Of a DNA stretch of 64,000 nucleotides, positions 9,433 to 17,770 are shown piece by piece. The notes under the pieces are model-generated. The model saw only the letters and a list, made by a program, of their open reading frames with translations. It made no database searches and was not told where the DNA came from. Origin of the DNA: Streptomyces marokkonensis (GTDB lineage: Bacteria; Actinomycetota; Actinomycetes; Streptomycetales; Streptomycetaceae); NCBI RefSeq assembly GCF_008312835.1, contig NZ_VSKS01000003.1:248001-312000 (forward strand). The letters are read 5' to 3'. Both the position numbers and the translations under genes were made by a program. Position 1 is the first letter of the stretch; every line of letters starts with the position of its first letter.

Positions 9433-10359
9433 TCATGCGGCGCCGGCCAGGTGCGCCCGGTACCAGGGTGCCGACCGCGCGAAGGCAGGGGCGAAGCCCT
9501 CACCCGGTGAGCAGTCCAGGTCCTTCCAGAAGCCGTCGTCCGCGAACCAGTGGTCGACGGTGAGCAGGTCGAGGTGGTGCAGCGCGCGCGGGGAGGCGGC
9601 GGCCCGTACGCGGGCCGTGGCCACGTCCACCGTGGCACCGCCGCCGGGCCGCTCCACCTGCTCGCACACGGCCGCGAGCAGGTCCGCGGCGGGGACGGGA
9701 TCCGGGTGGCCGACGTAGTGGGCGCCGGGCCCGTGGTGCGGGGACAGCGCCGCGGCGACGACCGCCCGGCCCAGGGTGCCGACGTCGATCATCGAGTGGA
9801 GGGCCGCGCAGCCGGTGAGGGCGGCGGACAGCTCCCGGAGCAGCCCCACCAGTCCGGGGACCACCCAGCGGTCGCCCTCGCCGTGGACCAGATGCGGGCG
9901 CAGCACCAGTCCGCCGGCGTCGAGCACGTGCCGCTCGGCCGCCGCGCGGGTGCGGCTGGTGGCGGAGACGGGAGCGATCGGGGCCTCGCCGGGCCGTACG
10001 CCGCGGAAGGGGCCCCGGCCGTGGACGGCGGCGGTGCTCACGTACACGATCCGGCGCACCCCGCTCCGGACGGCCTCCTCCACCAGGGCCTTCGTGCCGA
10101 GTTCGTTGACCGCCGCGACGGACTCCGGGTCGCCGCCCACGCGGGAGGCGCAGTGGACGAGGACGTCGACGCCGGCGCAACTGCCGCGCAGCGTACGGGG
10201 GTCGGCCAGGTCACCGGGCACCGTCCCGGGGTCCGGGCGCCCGCCCGGCGTCCGGCGGGACAGCGACCGGACGCGGACCCCCGGGCGTTCGCGGGCCGCC
10301 GCGGCGACCCGGCTGCCGACGAAGCCCGTCGCGCCGGTGAGCAGGAGGCCGACGGTCAC
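9433..10359 (-). CDS. NAD(P)-dependent epimerase/reductase of an autoregulator-type locus
   Basis: A 308-residue extended short-chain dehydrogenase. The Rossmann glycine motif is GATGFVGS at 9-16; DVLVHCASRVGGDPE and YVSTAAVHGRGP follow the family pattern, though the usual YxxxK is not obvious. The GTG start overlaps the AfsA-like stop by 4 nt (GTGA), so the two enzymes are co-translated. In Streptomyces, an AfsA/ScbA homologue next to a reductase and a divergent ScbR-type receptor is the normal arrangement for gamma-butyrolactone or butenolide signals. This enzyme would reduce or epimerise the butenolide intermediate. The specific reaction is inferred. Confidence 0.82.
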   Translation of the reverse strand: MTVGLLLTGATGFVGSRVAAAARERPGVRVRSLSRRTPGGRPDPGTVPGDLADPRTLRGSCAGVDVLVHCASRVGGDPESVAAVNELGTKALVEEAVRSGVRRIVYVSTAAVHGRGPFRGVRPGEAPIAPVSATSRTRAAAERHVLDAGGLVLRPHLVHGEGDRWVVPGLVGLLRELSAALTGCAALHSMIDVGTLGRAVVAAALSPHHGPGAHYVGHPDPVPAADLLAAVCEQVERPGGGATVDVATARVRAAASPRALHHLDLLTVDHWFADDGFWKDLDCSPGEGFAPAFARSAPWYRAHLAGAA

Positions 10360-11345
10360 GGCAGGGGCCGTACGGGGACGCCGGGGGAGCAGGTGAGGGT
10401 GGCGGCGAAGACGGGCTCGTCGTCCTGCCGTCCCGACACCCGTACCGTCACCTCGTCCTCGCCCTTGTCGAGCACTTCGGCGTCGATCCAGCAGGGGCTG
10501 TCCAGTTCGGCGTAGCGGCTGAAGGAGACGGACAGTTCGGACGGCAGGAAGGGCAGCCGGCCCGACGCCGCGGTCGCCGCCTGGCGGGCGGCCTCGAACA
10601 GGACCATGCCGGGGACGTGGTCGTTGGGGCGGGGGAAGAGCACCGGGTGCCCGGTGTCGACGCGCAGGAGCCAGGTCTCGGGCCGGTCGGACGGGGCGAG
10701 GACGACGTCCTCCGCGCGGGTGCGGCCCACCTGTGCGGGCGGAACCGGTCCCGGCAGCGGTATTCGGGCGCCCTGGGCGGCCAACTGGCGTGCCCGCAGG
10801 CGGCGGTACGCGGCCGGTGAGGTGCAGCCCGTGCTGCCGGTGCCGCGGGCGACGAGCCGGCCCGCGCGGCGGAACTCCATGGTCGTGCGCATGCCGTTCA
10901 GGCCGCGGCCCCGGCGGCGCACCTCGGAACAGACGACGTCGACGGTGACCGGCTCGGCCGCCTCGGTGAGCAGCAACGCGCCCGGATCCGTGGAGATCTC
11001 CAGGTCGCGCATGACGAAATGGGTGTCGGCGGGGGCGCCGAACTCGGCGTGGGCGAGGGCCATCGAGGTCTGGCGCAACGTTTCACCGACGATCATCGGA
11101 TCCTGGTGGCGGTCGTCGACGGGGCCGAAGAAGCTGTGGTCGGCGGGCCAGCGCGCGGTGACGCGGAAGCGGTCGTCCGAGATCCGGGCCCATTCCACCG
11201 GGAAGACGTCCGCCGCGCGGGGGCGGTGGGCGAGTTCCGGTGTGACGCGGGTGCGTAACGGGGCGGCCCCGGCGGCGATTGCGGGCGGGACCCGTCGTCC
11301 GGTCTGATCCTCCATGGGCGTGCTCAAGGAATGCGGCTGCGGCAT
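10356..11345 (-). CDS. AfsA/ScbA-family gamma-butyrolactone synthase, with a TTA codon
   Basis: A 329-residue protein with two AfsA hotdog repeats. Residues in the positions shown to matter in ScbA are present: Glu88 in GETLRQ, and Glu251 and Arg254 in FEAARQ. The family joins a beta-ketoacyl group to dihydroxyacetone phosphate to begin butanolide signal synthesis. The ATG at 11345 is used; an ATG at 11315 (319 residues) is also possible, and neither has a strong ribosome site. Codon 30 is TTA (11258-11256), so translation should depend on the bldA leucyl-tRNA and be delayed to late growth. It is divergent from the ScbR-like regulator with a candidate ARE box between them. Confidence 0.9.
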   Translation of the reverse strand: MPQPHSLSTPMEDQTGRRVPPAIAAGAAPLRTRVTPELAHRPRAADVFPVEWARISDDRFRVTARWPADHSFFGPVDDRHQDPMIVGETLRQTSMALAHAEFGAPADTHFVMRDLEISTDPGALLLTEAAEPVTVDVVCSEVRRRGRGLNGMRTTMEFRRAGRLVARGTGSTGCTSPAAYRRLRARQLAAQGARIPLPGPVPPAQVGRTRAEDVVLAPSDRPETWLLRVDTGHPVLFPRPNDHVPGMVLFEAARQAATAASGRLPFLPSELSVSFSRYAELDSPCWIDAEVLDKGEDEVTVRVSGRQDDEPVFAATLTCSPGVPVRPLP

Positions 11346-11391
11346 GAGGAACCCCCGGGATCGGCAATCTGGCTCCGGTCGGTTCGCACTA

Positions 11392-11416
11392 AGATACGGA
11401 CGAGACGGTTTTTTTC
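11392..11416. promoter_or_regulatory. candidate ARE box (autoregulator element)
   Basis: Sequence reads AGATACGGACGAGACGG followed by seven T, resembling the ATAC...CGGTTT pattern of operators bound by butyrolactone receptors. It lies in the 216-bp gap between the AfsA-like gene and the TetR gene, 47 bp from the former, where a receptor would control both. Confidence 0.55.
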
Positions 11417-11561
11417 CAAGGGTGATCCACATCGCCGGATTCGAGCCCGAGCGCCCCGCACAGCGCGACAGACCGCACGGCGGCTTCACGCCTGCTTCAC
11501 GGCGAGCGCACGGTGCGACCCACCAGATCCACGAGCGTCCACGCAGATCAGGAGGCACCCG

Positions 11562-12215
11562 ATGGCGCGACAGGAGCGCGCGATCCGCACCCGGCGGACG
11601 ATTCTGGAGGCGGCGGCGGCCGTCTTCGACGAACGCGGCTACACCTCGGCGACCATCGGGGAGATCCTGGAGCGGGCCGGGGTCACCAAGGGCGCGCTCT
11701 ACTTCCACTTCGGCTCCAAGGAGGAGCTGGCCCTCGGCGTGTTCGAGGAGCAGCTGGCGATCTCCCTGCCGCCCCAGTCGAGCAAACTCCAGGAACTGGT
11801 CGACTCCGGCCTGGTACTGGCGCTGCGGCTGAGGACCGAGCCGCTGGTGCGGGCGAGCGTCGGACTGGCCCTGGACCAGGGGGCGCTGGGACTGGACCGC
11901 ACCCCGGCGTTCGGCATGTGGATCGACCAGACCACCCGGACGCTGGCCGAGGCCAAGGCGGGGGGCGAGCTGCTGCCGCACGTCGACGCGACGGAGACGG
12001 CGGAACTGCTGGTCGCGAGCTTCTCGGGGGTGCAGCTGCTGTCACAGCTGCGCTGCCAGCGGCAGGACCTGGAGCACCGGGTCGTCGTGCTGTTCCACCA
12101 CATCCTGCCGGGCGTCGCCGTTCCCGCGGTGCTGGCCCGCCTGGACATCTCGCCGGACCGCGCCGGACGGCTGCTCGCCGAGGGGCGGACGGTGGCGGTG
12201 GCGGAGGCGGGGTAG
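11562..12215 (+). CDS. ScbR/ArpA-like gamma-butyrolactone receptor (TetR family)
   Basis: A 217-residue TetR repressor. The N-terminal helix-turn-helix covers about 10-57 (TIGEILERAGVTKGALYFHFGSKEEL region), closely following ScbR/ArpA receptors. FGMWIDQTTR in the ligand domain includes the conserved Trp that lines the butyrolactone pocket in this family. ATG 11562 follows a strong AGGAGG (spacing 6). It is divergent from the AfsA-like synthase. Family knowledge: such proteins repress themselves, the synthase and antibiotic genes until the lactone accumulates. Pseudo-receptors, which do not bind lactone, look similar; the adjacent synthase favours a true receptor. Confidence 0.9.
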   Translation: MARQERAIRTRRTILEAAAAVFDERGYTSATIGEILERAGVTKGALYFHFGSKEELALGVFEEQLAISLPPQSSKLQELVDSGLVLALRLRTEPLVRASVGLALDQGALGLDRTPAFGMWIDQTTRTLAEAKAGGELLPHVDATETAELLVASFSGVQLLSQLRCQRQDLEHRVVVLFHHILPGVAVPAVLARLDISPDRAGRLLAEGRTVAVAEAG

Positions 12216-12257
12216 GCGCCGGCGCGGCACACGGCGGCTCCCCGCCCGGCGACCCGG

Positions 12258-12284
12258 TTGTCCACAGGCCGGGCGTTGTCCACA
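12258..12284 (+). promoter_or_regulatory. two DnaA boxes (TTGTCCACA)
   Basis: Perfect TTGTCCACA at 12258-12266 and 12276-12284, 18 bp apart in the same orientation. They lie in the 184-bp gap between the TetR gene and the DUF2252 gene. This 9-mer is the preferred Streptomyces DnaA box. Confidence 0.65.
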
Positions 12285-12399
12285 GGGGTCTGACGCGTTT
12301 CGGCCACCGGCGGTACGGTCGGCACGATCGATGTCGACGCGTGTGTACGGCGCGCAGTGTCCGTGTACGGCACGCAGGGGTACGGGGGAGGCGGTTGCC

Positions 12400-13947
12400 G
12401 TGACCGAGTTCAGTGCCGGGAGGACCGGGACCCGAGAGGGTGCCGGGGCGGCGGAGGGCGGCGACGCGGGCCCGGTGCGGCGGCTGCCGCGGGTGCCCGG
12501 CTTCGCCGAGTGGCCGGCCGCGGGCACGCCCAGGGCGGAGGGCAAGGCCCTGCGCGAGAAGGTCCCGCGCGACGCGCACGCCGCCCTCGACCCGCACGCC
12601 TCCCGCCCCGACGCCGTGAGCGCCGTCGAGGAGTCCGGCCGTGGCCGGCTGCCCGAGCTGACACCGCTGCGGGTCGGCAGGATGGCGGCCACCCCGTTCG
12701 CCTTCCTGCGCGGCTCGGCGGGCCTCATGGCCCACGACCTGGCCCGCACCCCCATGACCGGGATCGGCGCCCAGATCTGCGGTGACGCCCACGCGGCGAA
12801 CTTCGGTCTCTACGGGGACGCGCGCGGCGGCCTCGTCATCGACCTGAACGACTTCGACGAGACCGTGCACGGCCCCTGGGAGTGGGACCTCAAGCGGCTC
12901 GCCGCCTCGCTGGTGCTCGCCGGGCGGGAAGCGGGAGCGGACGAGGACACCTGCCGCGCGGCCGCCCACGACACCGTGGGCGCCTACCGGCGCACGATGC
13001 GGCTGTTGTCCAAGCTGCCGGCGCTGGACGCCTGGAACGCCATCGCGGACGAGGAACTGGTCTCCCACACCGACGCCCACGACCTCCTCGGCACCCTGGA
13101 GCGGGTCTCGGAGAAGGCCCGTGCGAACACCAGCGGCCGGTTCGCGGCCAAGTCCACCGAGGAGACCGGGGACGGCGGACGCCGCTTCGTCGACGCGCCG
13201 CCGGTACTGCGCCGGATACCGGACGCCGAGGCCGCGCTGGTGGCCGCCTCCCTGGAGCAGTACGTCGGCACGCTCCCGCCGGACCGCCATCCGCTGCTCG
13301 CCCGGTACGCGGTGCACGACGTGGCGTTCCGCGTCGTCGGAACCGGCAGCGTCGGCACCCGCTCATACGTCGTGCTGCTCCTGGACCACCGGGGCGAGCC
13401 CCTGGTGCTCCAGGTGAAGGAGGCCCGTCCCTCGGCGCTGGTGCCGCATCTGCCGACGGCCGGCTTCGGCACTCCCGAGGCCGGGCACGAGGGCATGCGG
13501 GTGGTGCACGGCCAGAAGCGGATGCAGGTGGTGAGCGACGGGCTGCTCGGCTGGACGACGGTCGACGGCCGGCCCTTCCAGGTGCGCCAGTTCCGCAACC
13601 GCAAGGGCAGCGTGGACCCGGCGGCGCTCGCCCCCGACCAGGTCGACGACTACGCCCGGATGACCGGCGCCCTGCTGGCCCGCGCCCACTCCCACAGCGC
13701 CGACCCCCGGCTGATCGCCGGCTACTGCGGCAAGAACGACGAGCTGGACGAGGCGGTGGCCGCCTTCGCCGTCGCCTACGCCGACCGCACGGAGGCGGAC
13801 CACGCCGATCTGGTGACGGCGGTGCGCTCCGGGCGGATCGCGGCGGAGACGGGGGTGTTAGCGGGGCGTCCGGGCAGTGGGCCGCCGGAGCGGGGCGGGG
13901 CCCCGGCGGGTGGCCTACGCTGTCCGGGTGACGACCTCGGAAGGTGA
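12400..13947 (+). CDS. DUF2252 family protein, with a TTA codon
   Basis: A 515-residue cytoplasmic protein of the DUF2252 family, which has a protein-kinase/aminoglycoside-phosphotransferase-like core. Seen here are the Brenner-like motif CGDAHAANFG (about 127-136) and the metal-binding-type VIDLNDFDE (about 147-155), then WEWDLKRLA. The substrate is unknown for the whole family. GTG 12400 has GGGGAGG 9 nt upstream. Codon 487 (13858-13860) is TTA, the only one in the gene and near the C-terminus, so full-length product should need bldA. The last residues are Gly/Pro-rich and overlap the next gene by 20 nt, so the C-terminal tail may be unconserved. Confidence 0.85.
   Translation: MTEFSAGRTGTREGAGAAEGGDAGPVRRLPRVPGFAEWPAAGTPRAEGKALREKVPRDAHAALDPHASRPDAVSAVEESGRGRLPELTPLRVGRMAATPFAFLRGSAGLMAHDLARTPMTGIGAQICGDAHAANFGLYGDARGGLVIDLNDFDETVHGPWEWDLKRLAASLVLAGREAGADEDTCRAAAHDTVGAYRRTMRLLSKLPALDAWNAIADEELVSHTDAHDLLGTLERVSEKARANTSGRFAAKSTEETGDGGRRFVDAPPVLRRIPDAEAALVAASLEQYVGTLPPDRHPLLARYAVHDVAFRVVGTGSVGTRSYVVLLLDHRGEPLVLQVKEARPSALVPHLPTAGFGTPEAGHEGMRVVHGQKRMQVVSDGLLGWTTVDGRPFQVRQFRNRKGSVDPAALAPDQVDDYARMTGALLARAHSHSADPRLIAGYCGKNDELDEAVAAFAVAYADRTEADHADLVTAVRSGRIAAETGVLAGRPGSGPPERGGAPAGGLRCPGDDLGR
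13916..13921 (+). promoter_or_regulatory. possible -10 for leaderless J-domain mRNA
   Basis: TACGCT ends 6 nt before the GTG at 13928, inside the end of the DUF2252 gene. No ribosome binding site is visible for that GTG, so a leaderless transcript is plausible. Confidence 0.4.
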
Positions 13948-14767
13948 GCAGGGTGGCGGCGGCGCCGGCGCGGAGCGGACGCCCGGCGGTGGTGCGGCGC
14001 GGCCCGAGGACCGGCTGGAGCAGGCCGTACGCGCGGCCGAGCAGGCGCTGATCGAGTTCGAGATCGCCGTGGAGTCGTTCCGCGTCGAGGTCGAGAACTT
14101 CTCCCGGCTGCACGAACAGAAGCTCGGCCCGATGTACGCCCGCCTCGAGGAACTGGACGCCCGGATCCTTCAGGCCCGGGCCGCCCGCAGCGGCGATCCC
14201 GAGGACCGGCGCCTGGCCGACGAGGCGCGCGCCCGGCTCATGCCGATCCCCGGGGTCGAGGAGCTGATGAACGGCTGGATGGACGGTGACGGCCTCTTCC
14301 CCGAGGCCACGGCCATGCTCACGGGTCAGGCGGTCCGCCCCCCGCAGCGGGTGCGGCCCGGCGAGGAGGCCCGCAGGCTCTACCGGGAGCTCGCCCGCAA
14401 GGCGCACCCGGACCTGGCGCAGGAGGACAAGGAGCGCGCCCGCCGCGAGGAGTTCATCACCCGGGTCAACGCCGCCTACGCCCGCGGCAGCGAGGCCGAG
14501 CTGCGGGAACTCGCCGAGGAGTGGGCCGCCGGACCTGAGCTGAAGCGCGTCCCGAGCGCCGGCGAGGAGCTCTACGCCCGCCTCGAATGGCTCTCCCGGC
14601 GCAAGGAACTGCTCACGCTCGTCGCCAGGGACCTCGAGGAGAGCGCCATCGGCTCGATGCTCCGCCTCGCCCCGGACGATCCCGACGCGCTGCTGGAGGA
14701 GATCGCCGACGGGCTGCGGGCCCAGGTGACCGACCGCGAGGCCGAGCTGGCGGCCCTGCTGGCCTGA
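13928..14767 (+). CDS. J-domain-containing protein
   Basis: A 279-residue soluble protein. A charged coiled-coil-prone N-terminal half (about 25-95) is followed by a J-domain-like segment at about 135-190 with the diagnostic HPD (ARKAHPDLAQ) after RRLYREL, then another acidic helical region. J-domains stimulate DnaK ATPase. Since no Gly/Phe region or zinc-finger is present, this would be a class III J-protein delivering a specific client, which is not identifiable. Start GTG 13928 is preceded by a -10-like TACGCT at the leaderless distance. It overlaps the end of DUF2252 by 20 nt. Confidence 0.8.
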   Translation: MTTSEGEQGGGGAGAERTPGGGAARPEDRLEQAVRAAEQALIEFEIAVESFRVEVENFSRLHEQKLGPMYARLEELDARILQARAARSGDPEDRRLADEARARLMPIPGVEELMNGWMDGDGLFPEATAMLTGQAVRPPQRVRPGEEARRLYRELARKAHPDLAQEDKERARREEFITRVNAAYARGSEAELRELAEEWAAGPELKRVPSAGEELYARLEWLSRRKELLTLVARDLEESAIGSMLRLAPDDPDALLEEIADGLRAQVTDREAELAALLA

Positions 14768-14788
14768 GGCGGCGCACGCCCGGTCGGG

Positions 14789-14794
14789 TAGCGT
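14789..14794 (+). promoter_or_regulatory. possible -10 for leaderless rhodanese mRNA
   Basis: TAGCGT ends 7 nt before the ATG at 14802, with no clear ribosome binding site in between except a short G run. Confidence 0.4.
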
Positions 14795-14801
14795 CGGGGG
14801 C

Positions 14802-15149
14802 ATGAGTTTTGGAGCTGGTGTGCCCACGGTCCAGGTCGCGGACCTCAAGGACGGCGACTTCCTGCTGGACGTCCGCGAGGACGACGAGTGGAAGGCCGGC
14901 CACGCCGAAGGGGCGCTGCACATCCCCGTCAGCGAGTTCGTGGCCCGCTACGGCGAGCTGACCGACGCCGCCCCGCAGGACGGCCGGGTCCATGTGATCT
15001 GCCGTTCGGGCGGACGGTCGGCGCAGGTCACGATGTACCTGGCCCAGCAGGGCATCGACGCCGTCAACGTGCACGGCGGCATGCAGGTGTGGGAGGCCGC
15101 CGGCCGCCCCGTCGTCACCGACGACGGGCAGCCGGGGCACGTCCTGTAG
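14802..15149 (+). CDS. single-domain rhodanese
   Basis: A 115-residue sulfurtransferase with Cys67 in the active loop CRSGGRS, plus LLDVREDDEWKAGHAEGA and VNVHGGMQVWEAAGRP. It is separate from the sulfur island at the left end and has no CstR-type operator near it. It is transcribed towards the paa operon (convergent with paaE, 11 bp between stops). Probably a housekeeping sulfur carrier; the partner is unknown. Confidence 0.92.
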   Translation: MSFGAGVPTVQVADLKDGDFLLDVREDDEWKAGHAEGALHIPVSEFVARYGELTDAAPQDGRVHVICRSGGRSAQVTMYLAQQGIDAVNVHGGMQVWEAAGRPVVTDDGQPGHVL

Positions 15150-15160
15150 GGCGGCCGCCG

Positions 15161-16219
15161 CTACCGGTCGAAGTCCAGCTCCACCGTCTCCGTCACCGGA
15201 TGCGACTGGCAGGCCAGGACATAGCCCGCCTCGGTCTCCTCCGACTCCAGCGCGAAGTTGCGGTCCATCCGCACCTCGCCCGAGACGAGGAAGGCGCGGC
15301 AGGTCCCGCACACCCCGCCCTTGCAGGCGTACGGCGCGTCGGACCGGTTGCGCAGCACCGTGTCCAGCAGGGACTCCCCGGCCTGGACGGGCCAGGTGCC
15401 GCCGCGGCCGTCGAGCCGGGCGGTGACCGTGCTGTGGGCGGGGGCGGGCGTGGTGGGTACGGGTGCCGTGCCGGCGTCCACGTGGAAGATCTCCTCGTGG
15501 ATGCGGGAGCGGGCGACCCCCAGCCCGCGCAGGGCCCGCTCGGCGCCCTCGACCAGTCCGTACGGCCCGCACAGGAACCAGCCGTCCACCCGCTCCACGG
15601 GCAGCAGCGCGGGAAGCAGCCCCGCCAGCCGCTCCTGGTCGAGCCGCCCGGACGGCAGCCCCGCCTGCTGCTCCTCGCGGGAGAGCACCGTCACCAGCTG
15701 GAGCCGCTCGGGGTAGCGGTCCTTCAGGTCGGCGACCTCCTCCAGGAACATCGTCGAGGCGGTCGTCCGGTCGCTGCGGATGAGGCAGAACCGGGCCTTT
15801 GGCTCGCGGGCGAGGAGCGTCGAGACGATCGACAGCACCGGGGTGATGCCGCTGCCGCCGACGATCGCCGCGTACCGGCCGGGCGCGGGAGGGAGCGTGA
15901 AGCGGCCGGCCGGGGTCATCACCTCCAGCTCGTCGTCGAGGTCGATCTCCTTGAGCGCGTACGTGGAGAAGGCGCCGCCGTCGACCAGCCGGACGCCGAC
16001 CCGCAGGGTGCTCGGCGCCTCGCCGTCGGGCGCGGGGGAGCAGATGGAGTAGGTGCGCCGTATCTCCTGGCCGTCGGCGGTGCGCCGGAGGGCCAGGTGC
16101 TGGCCGGGGACGTACCGGTACTCCTCGCGCAGGTGCGGGGGGACGGCGAGGGTGAGGGCGACGGAGTCGTCGGTGAGCCGGTCGACCGCGGCCACCCGGA
16201 GCCGGTGGAAGCGGGCCAT
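15161..16219 (-). CDS. paaE: phenylacetyl-CoA epoxidase reductase subunit PaaE
   Basis: A 352-residue electron-transfer subunit: FAD/NAD(P)H reductase domain (about 1-235, with RRTYSICS and GGSGITPVLS) followed by a plant-type 2Fe-2S ferredoxin domain (about 260-352, CKGGVCGTC plus a later CQSHP). It passes electrons from NADPH to the di-iron PaaA subunit for epoxidation of phenylacetyl-CoA. ATG 16219 overlaps the paaD stop (TGATG) with AAGGAG about 5 nt before it; a GTG one codon earlier is equally usable. It is the last gene of the coupled paaABCDE operon. Confidence 0.95.
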   Translation of the reverse strand: MARFHRLRVAAVDRLTDDSVALTLAVPPHLREEYRYVPGQHLALRRTADGQEIRRTYSICSPAPDGEAPSTLRVGVRLVDGGAFSTYALKEIDLDDELEVMTPAGRFTLPPAPGRYAAIVGGSGITPVLSIVSTLLAREPKARFCLIRSDRTTASTMFLEEVADLKDRYPERLQLVTVLSREEQQAGLPSGRLDQERLAGLLPALLPVERVDGWFLCGPYGLVEGAERALRGLGVARSRIHEEIFHVDAGTAPVPTTPAPAHSTVTARLDGRGGTWPVQAGESLLDTVLRNRSDAPYACKGGVCGTCRAFLVSGEVRMDRNFALESEETEAGYVLACQSHPVTETVELDFDR

Positions 16220-16758
16220 CACAACTCCTTGAAGTGGTCGAACGGTTCACGGCAGGCCAGGCAGCGGCGCAGCGCCTTGCACGCGGTGGACGAGAAGCGG
16301 CTGAGCAGCTCGGTCTCGGCGGACCCGCAGTGCGGGCAGCGGACGGGGTCGGCCTCGTCGACCGGCCCGCTCTCGCGGGTCCGGGTCGGTCCCAGCCCCA
16401 CCCGGACCGGCCCGGGGGCCGACCGTACGCGGGGCGGGGCGATGCCGAACTCCCGCAGTTTGCGGCGTCCCTCGTCCGTGATGTCGTCGGTCGACCAGGC
16501 GGGCGCGAGCACCGTGCGCACGGTGACCTCGCGCACCCCGTGGTCGCGCAGCACCTTCTGTATGTCGAGGCTCATCGCCTCGATGGCAGGGCAGCCGGTG
16601 TAGGTCGGGGTCAGCTCGACCTCGACAGTGTCCGCCCCGCGCGCGTGCACCGCGCGCACGACGCCCAGCTCGCGCAGGGTCAGCACCGGGAGTTCGGGGT
16701 CGGGCACCGAACCGGCGAGCTCCAGGAGTTCCGCCTCCAGCGGGGTGGTGGTCACCAT
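16219..16758 (-). CDS. paaD: phenylacetyl-CoA epoxidase assembly protein PaaD
   Basis: A 179-residue protein with an N-terminal MIP18/DUF59-type domain (DPELPVLTLRELGVV, and the Cys of PTYTGCPAI) and a C-terminal zinc-ribbon-like part (CPHCG, and CLACREPFDHFK). PaaD is thought to help mature the iron centres of the epoxidase. The ATG overlaps the paaC stop by 7 nt and its stop overlaps the paaE start. All junctions in this operon overlap, which favours fixed subunit ratios. Confidence 0.95.
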   Translation of the reverse strand: MVTTTPLEAELLELAGSVPDPELPVLTLRELGVVRAVHARGADTVEVELTPTYTGCPAIEAMSLDIQKVLRDHGVREVTVRTVLAPAWSTDDITDEGRRKLREFGIAPPRVRSAPGPVRVGLGPTRTRESGPVDEADPVRCPHCGSAETELLSRFSSTACKALRRCLACREPFDHFKEL

Positions 16759-17486
16759 GTCGCCCCCGGGTGGCTGCGGTGCAGGTGCTGCATCTCGGCG
16801 AGCATCCGGCCGAAGGGCTCGGTGTGCAGGCCCTGACGGCCCGCGCCGGCCGCCCACGCTCCCGTGCGCGGGCCCTCGGGCACCGTGAGCGTGGCGCGGC
16901 GCAGGACCTCTCCGGTCCACTCCAGCCACGCCGTCTCCAGGCCGGTCCAGTCGACGTCGACGCCCTCGACCGGCTGGAACATCTCGCCGGTGTAGCGCCA
17001 CAGCGCGTCCACGGCCCGCTGCATCCGCGTGTGGCTCTCGTCCGTGCCGTCGCCCAGCCGCAGCGTCCACTGCTCGGCGTGGTCGCGGTGGTAGGCGGTC
17101 TCCTTCACGGCCTTGCCGGCCAGCGGGGCGAACGGGCCGTCCCCGGAGGCGAGTTCCCCGTACAGGAGGTACTGGTGGGCGGAGAAGAACAGCTGGCGGG
17201 CGATGGTGTGGGCGAAGTCGCCGTTCGGCTGCTCCACCAGCTGGAGGTTGCGGAAGGCGCGCTCCTCGCGCAGAAAGGCCAGTTCGTCCTCGTCTCCGGC
17301 CATCGACAGCAGCACCCGGGCCTGGCCGAGCAGGTCCAGCGCGATGTTGGCGAGGGCGACCTCCTCCTCCAGGACCGGGGCGTGGCCGGCCCACTCGCCC
17401 AGGCGGTGGGAGAGCACCAGCGCGTCGTCACCGAGGGCGAGCGCGGCCGCGGTGAGGGCGGTGTCCTTGGCGGATGTCGTCGTCAC
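16752..17486 (-). CDS. paaC: phenylacetyl-CoA epoxidase structural subunit PaaC
   Basis: A 244-residue ferritin-like helical protein, the structural partner of PaaA (LGDDALVLSHRLGEWAGH opening; GKAVKETAYHRDHAEQW). It lacks the full carboxylate set needed for its own active di-iron site, as is normal for PaaC. The GTG at 17486 overlaps the paaB stop by 4 nt. It forms the PaaAC heterodimer core of the multicomponent epoxidase. Confidence 0.95.
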   Translation of the reverse strand: MTTTSAKDTALTAAALALGDDALVLSHRLGEWAGHAPVLEEEVALANIALDLLGQARVLLSMAGDEDELAFLREERAFRNLQLVEQPNGDFAHTIARQLFFSAHQYLLYGELASGDGPFAPLAGKAVKETAYHRDHAEQWTLRLGDGTDESHTRMQRAVDALWRYTGEMFQPVEGVDVDWTGLETAWLEWTGEVLRRATLTVPEGPRTGAWAAGAGRQGLHTEPFGRMLAEMQHLHRSHPGATW

Positions 17487-17770
17487 AGGTGCTGCACCCC
17501 CTCGGGGATCTCGTAGAACGTGGGGTGCCGGTAGGGCTTGTCGGCGGACGGATCGAAGAACGGGTCCTTCTCGTCGGGCGAGGAGGCGGTGACCGCGGCC
17601 GACGGCACGACCCAGATCGAGACGCCCTCGCCGCGCCGGGTGTACAGATCGCGGGCGTTGCGCAGGGCGAGCTCCGCGTCGGGCGCGTGCAGGCTGCCGG
17701 CGTGGGTGTGGGACAGCCCGCGGCGCGAGCGCACGAAGACCTCCCACAGGGGCCAGTCGGTGTGGGTCAT
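17483..17770 (-). CDS. paaB: phenylacetyl-CoA epoxidase subunit PaaB
   Basis: A 95-residue subunit with the family opening [20 protein letters not shown] and the end [11 protein letters not shown]. PaaB bridges the PaaAC units and contacts the PaaE reductase. The ATG overlaps the paaA stop (ATGA). Length and motifs are normal for the family. Confidence 0.95.
   Translation of the reverse strand: MTHTDWPLWEVFVRSRRGLSHTHAGSLHAPDAELALRNARDLYTRRGEGVSIWVVPSAAVTASSPDEKDPFFDPSADKPYRHPTFYEIPEGVQHL

Noticed and set aside
12258-12284. Origin of replication
   Set aside because: Only two DnaA boxes occur here, with no dense box array, AT-rich unwinding region, or dnaA/dnaN genes; oriC is not in this window.
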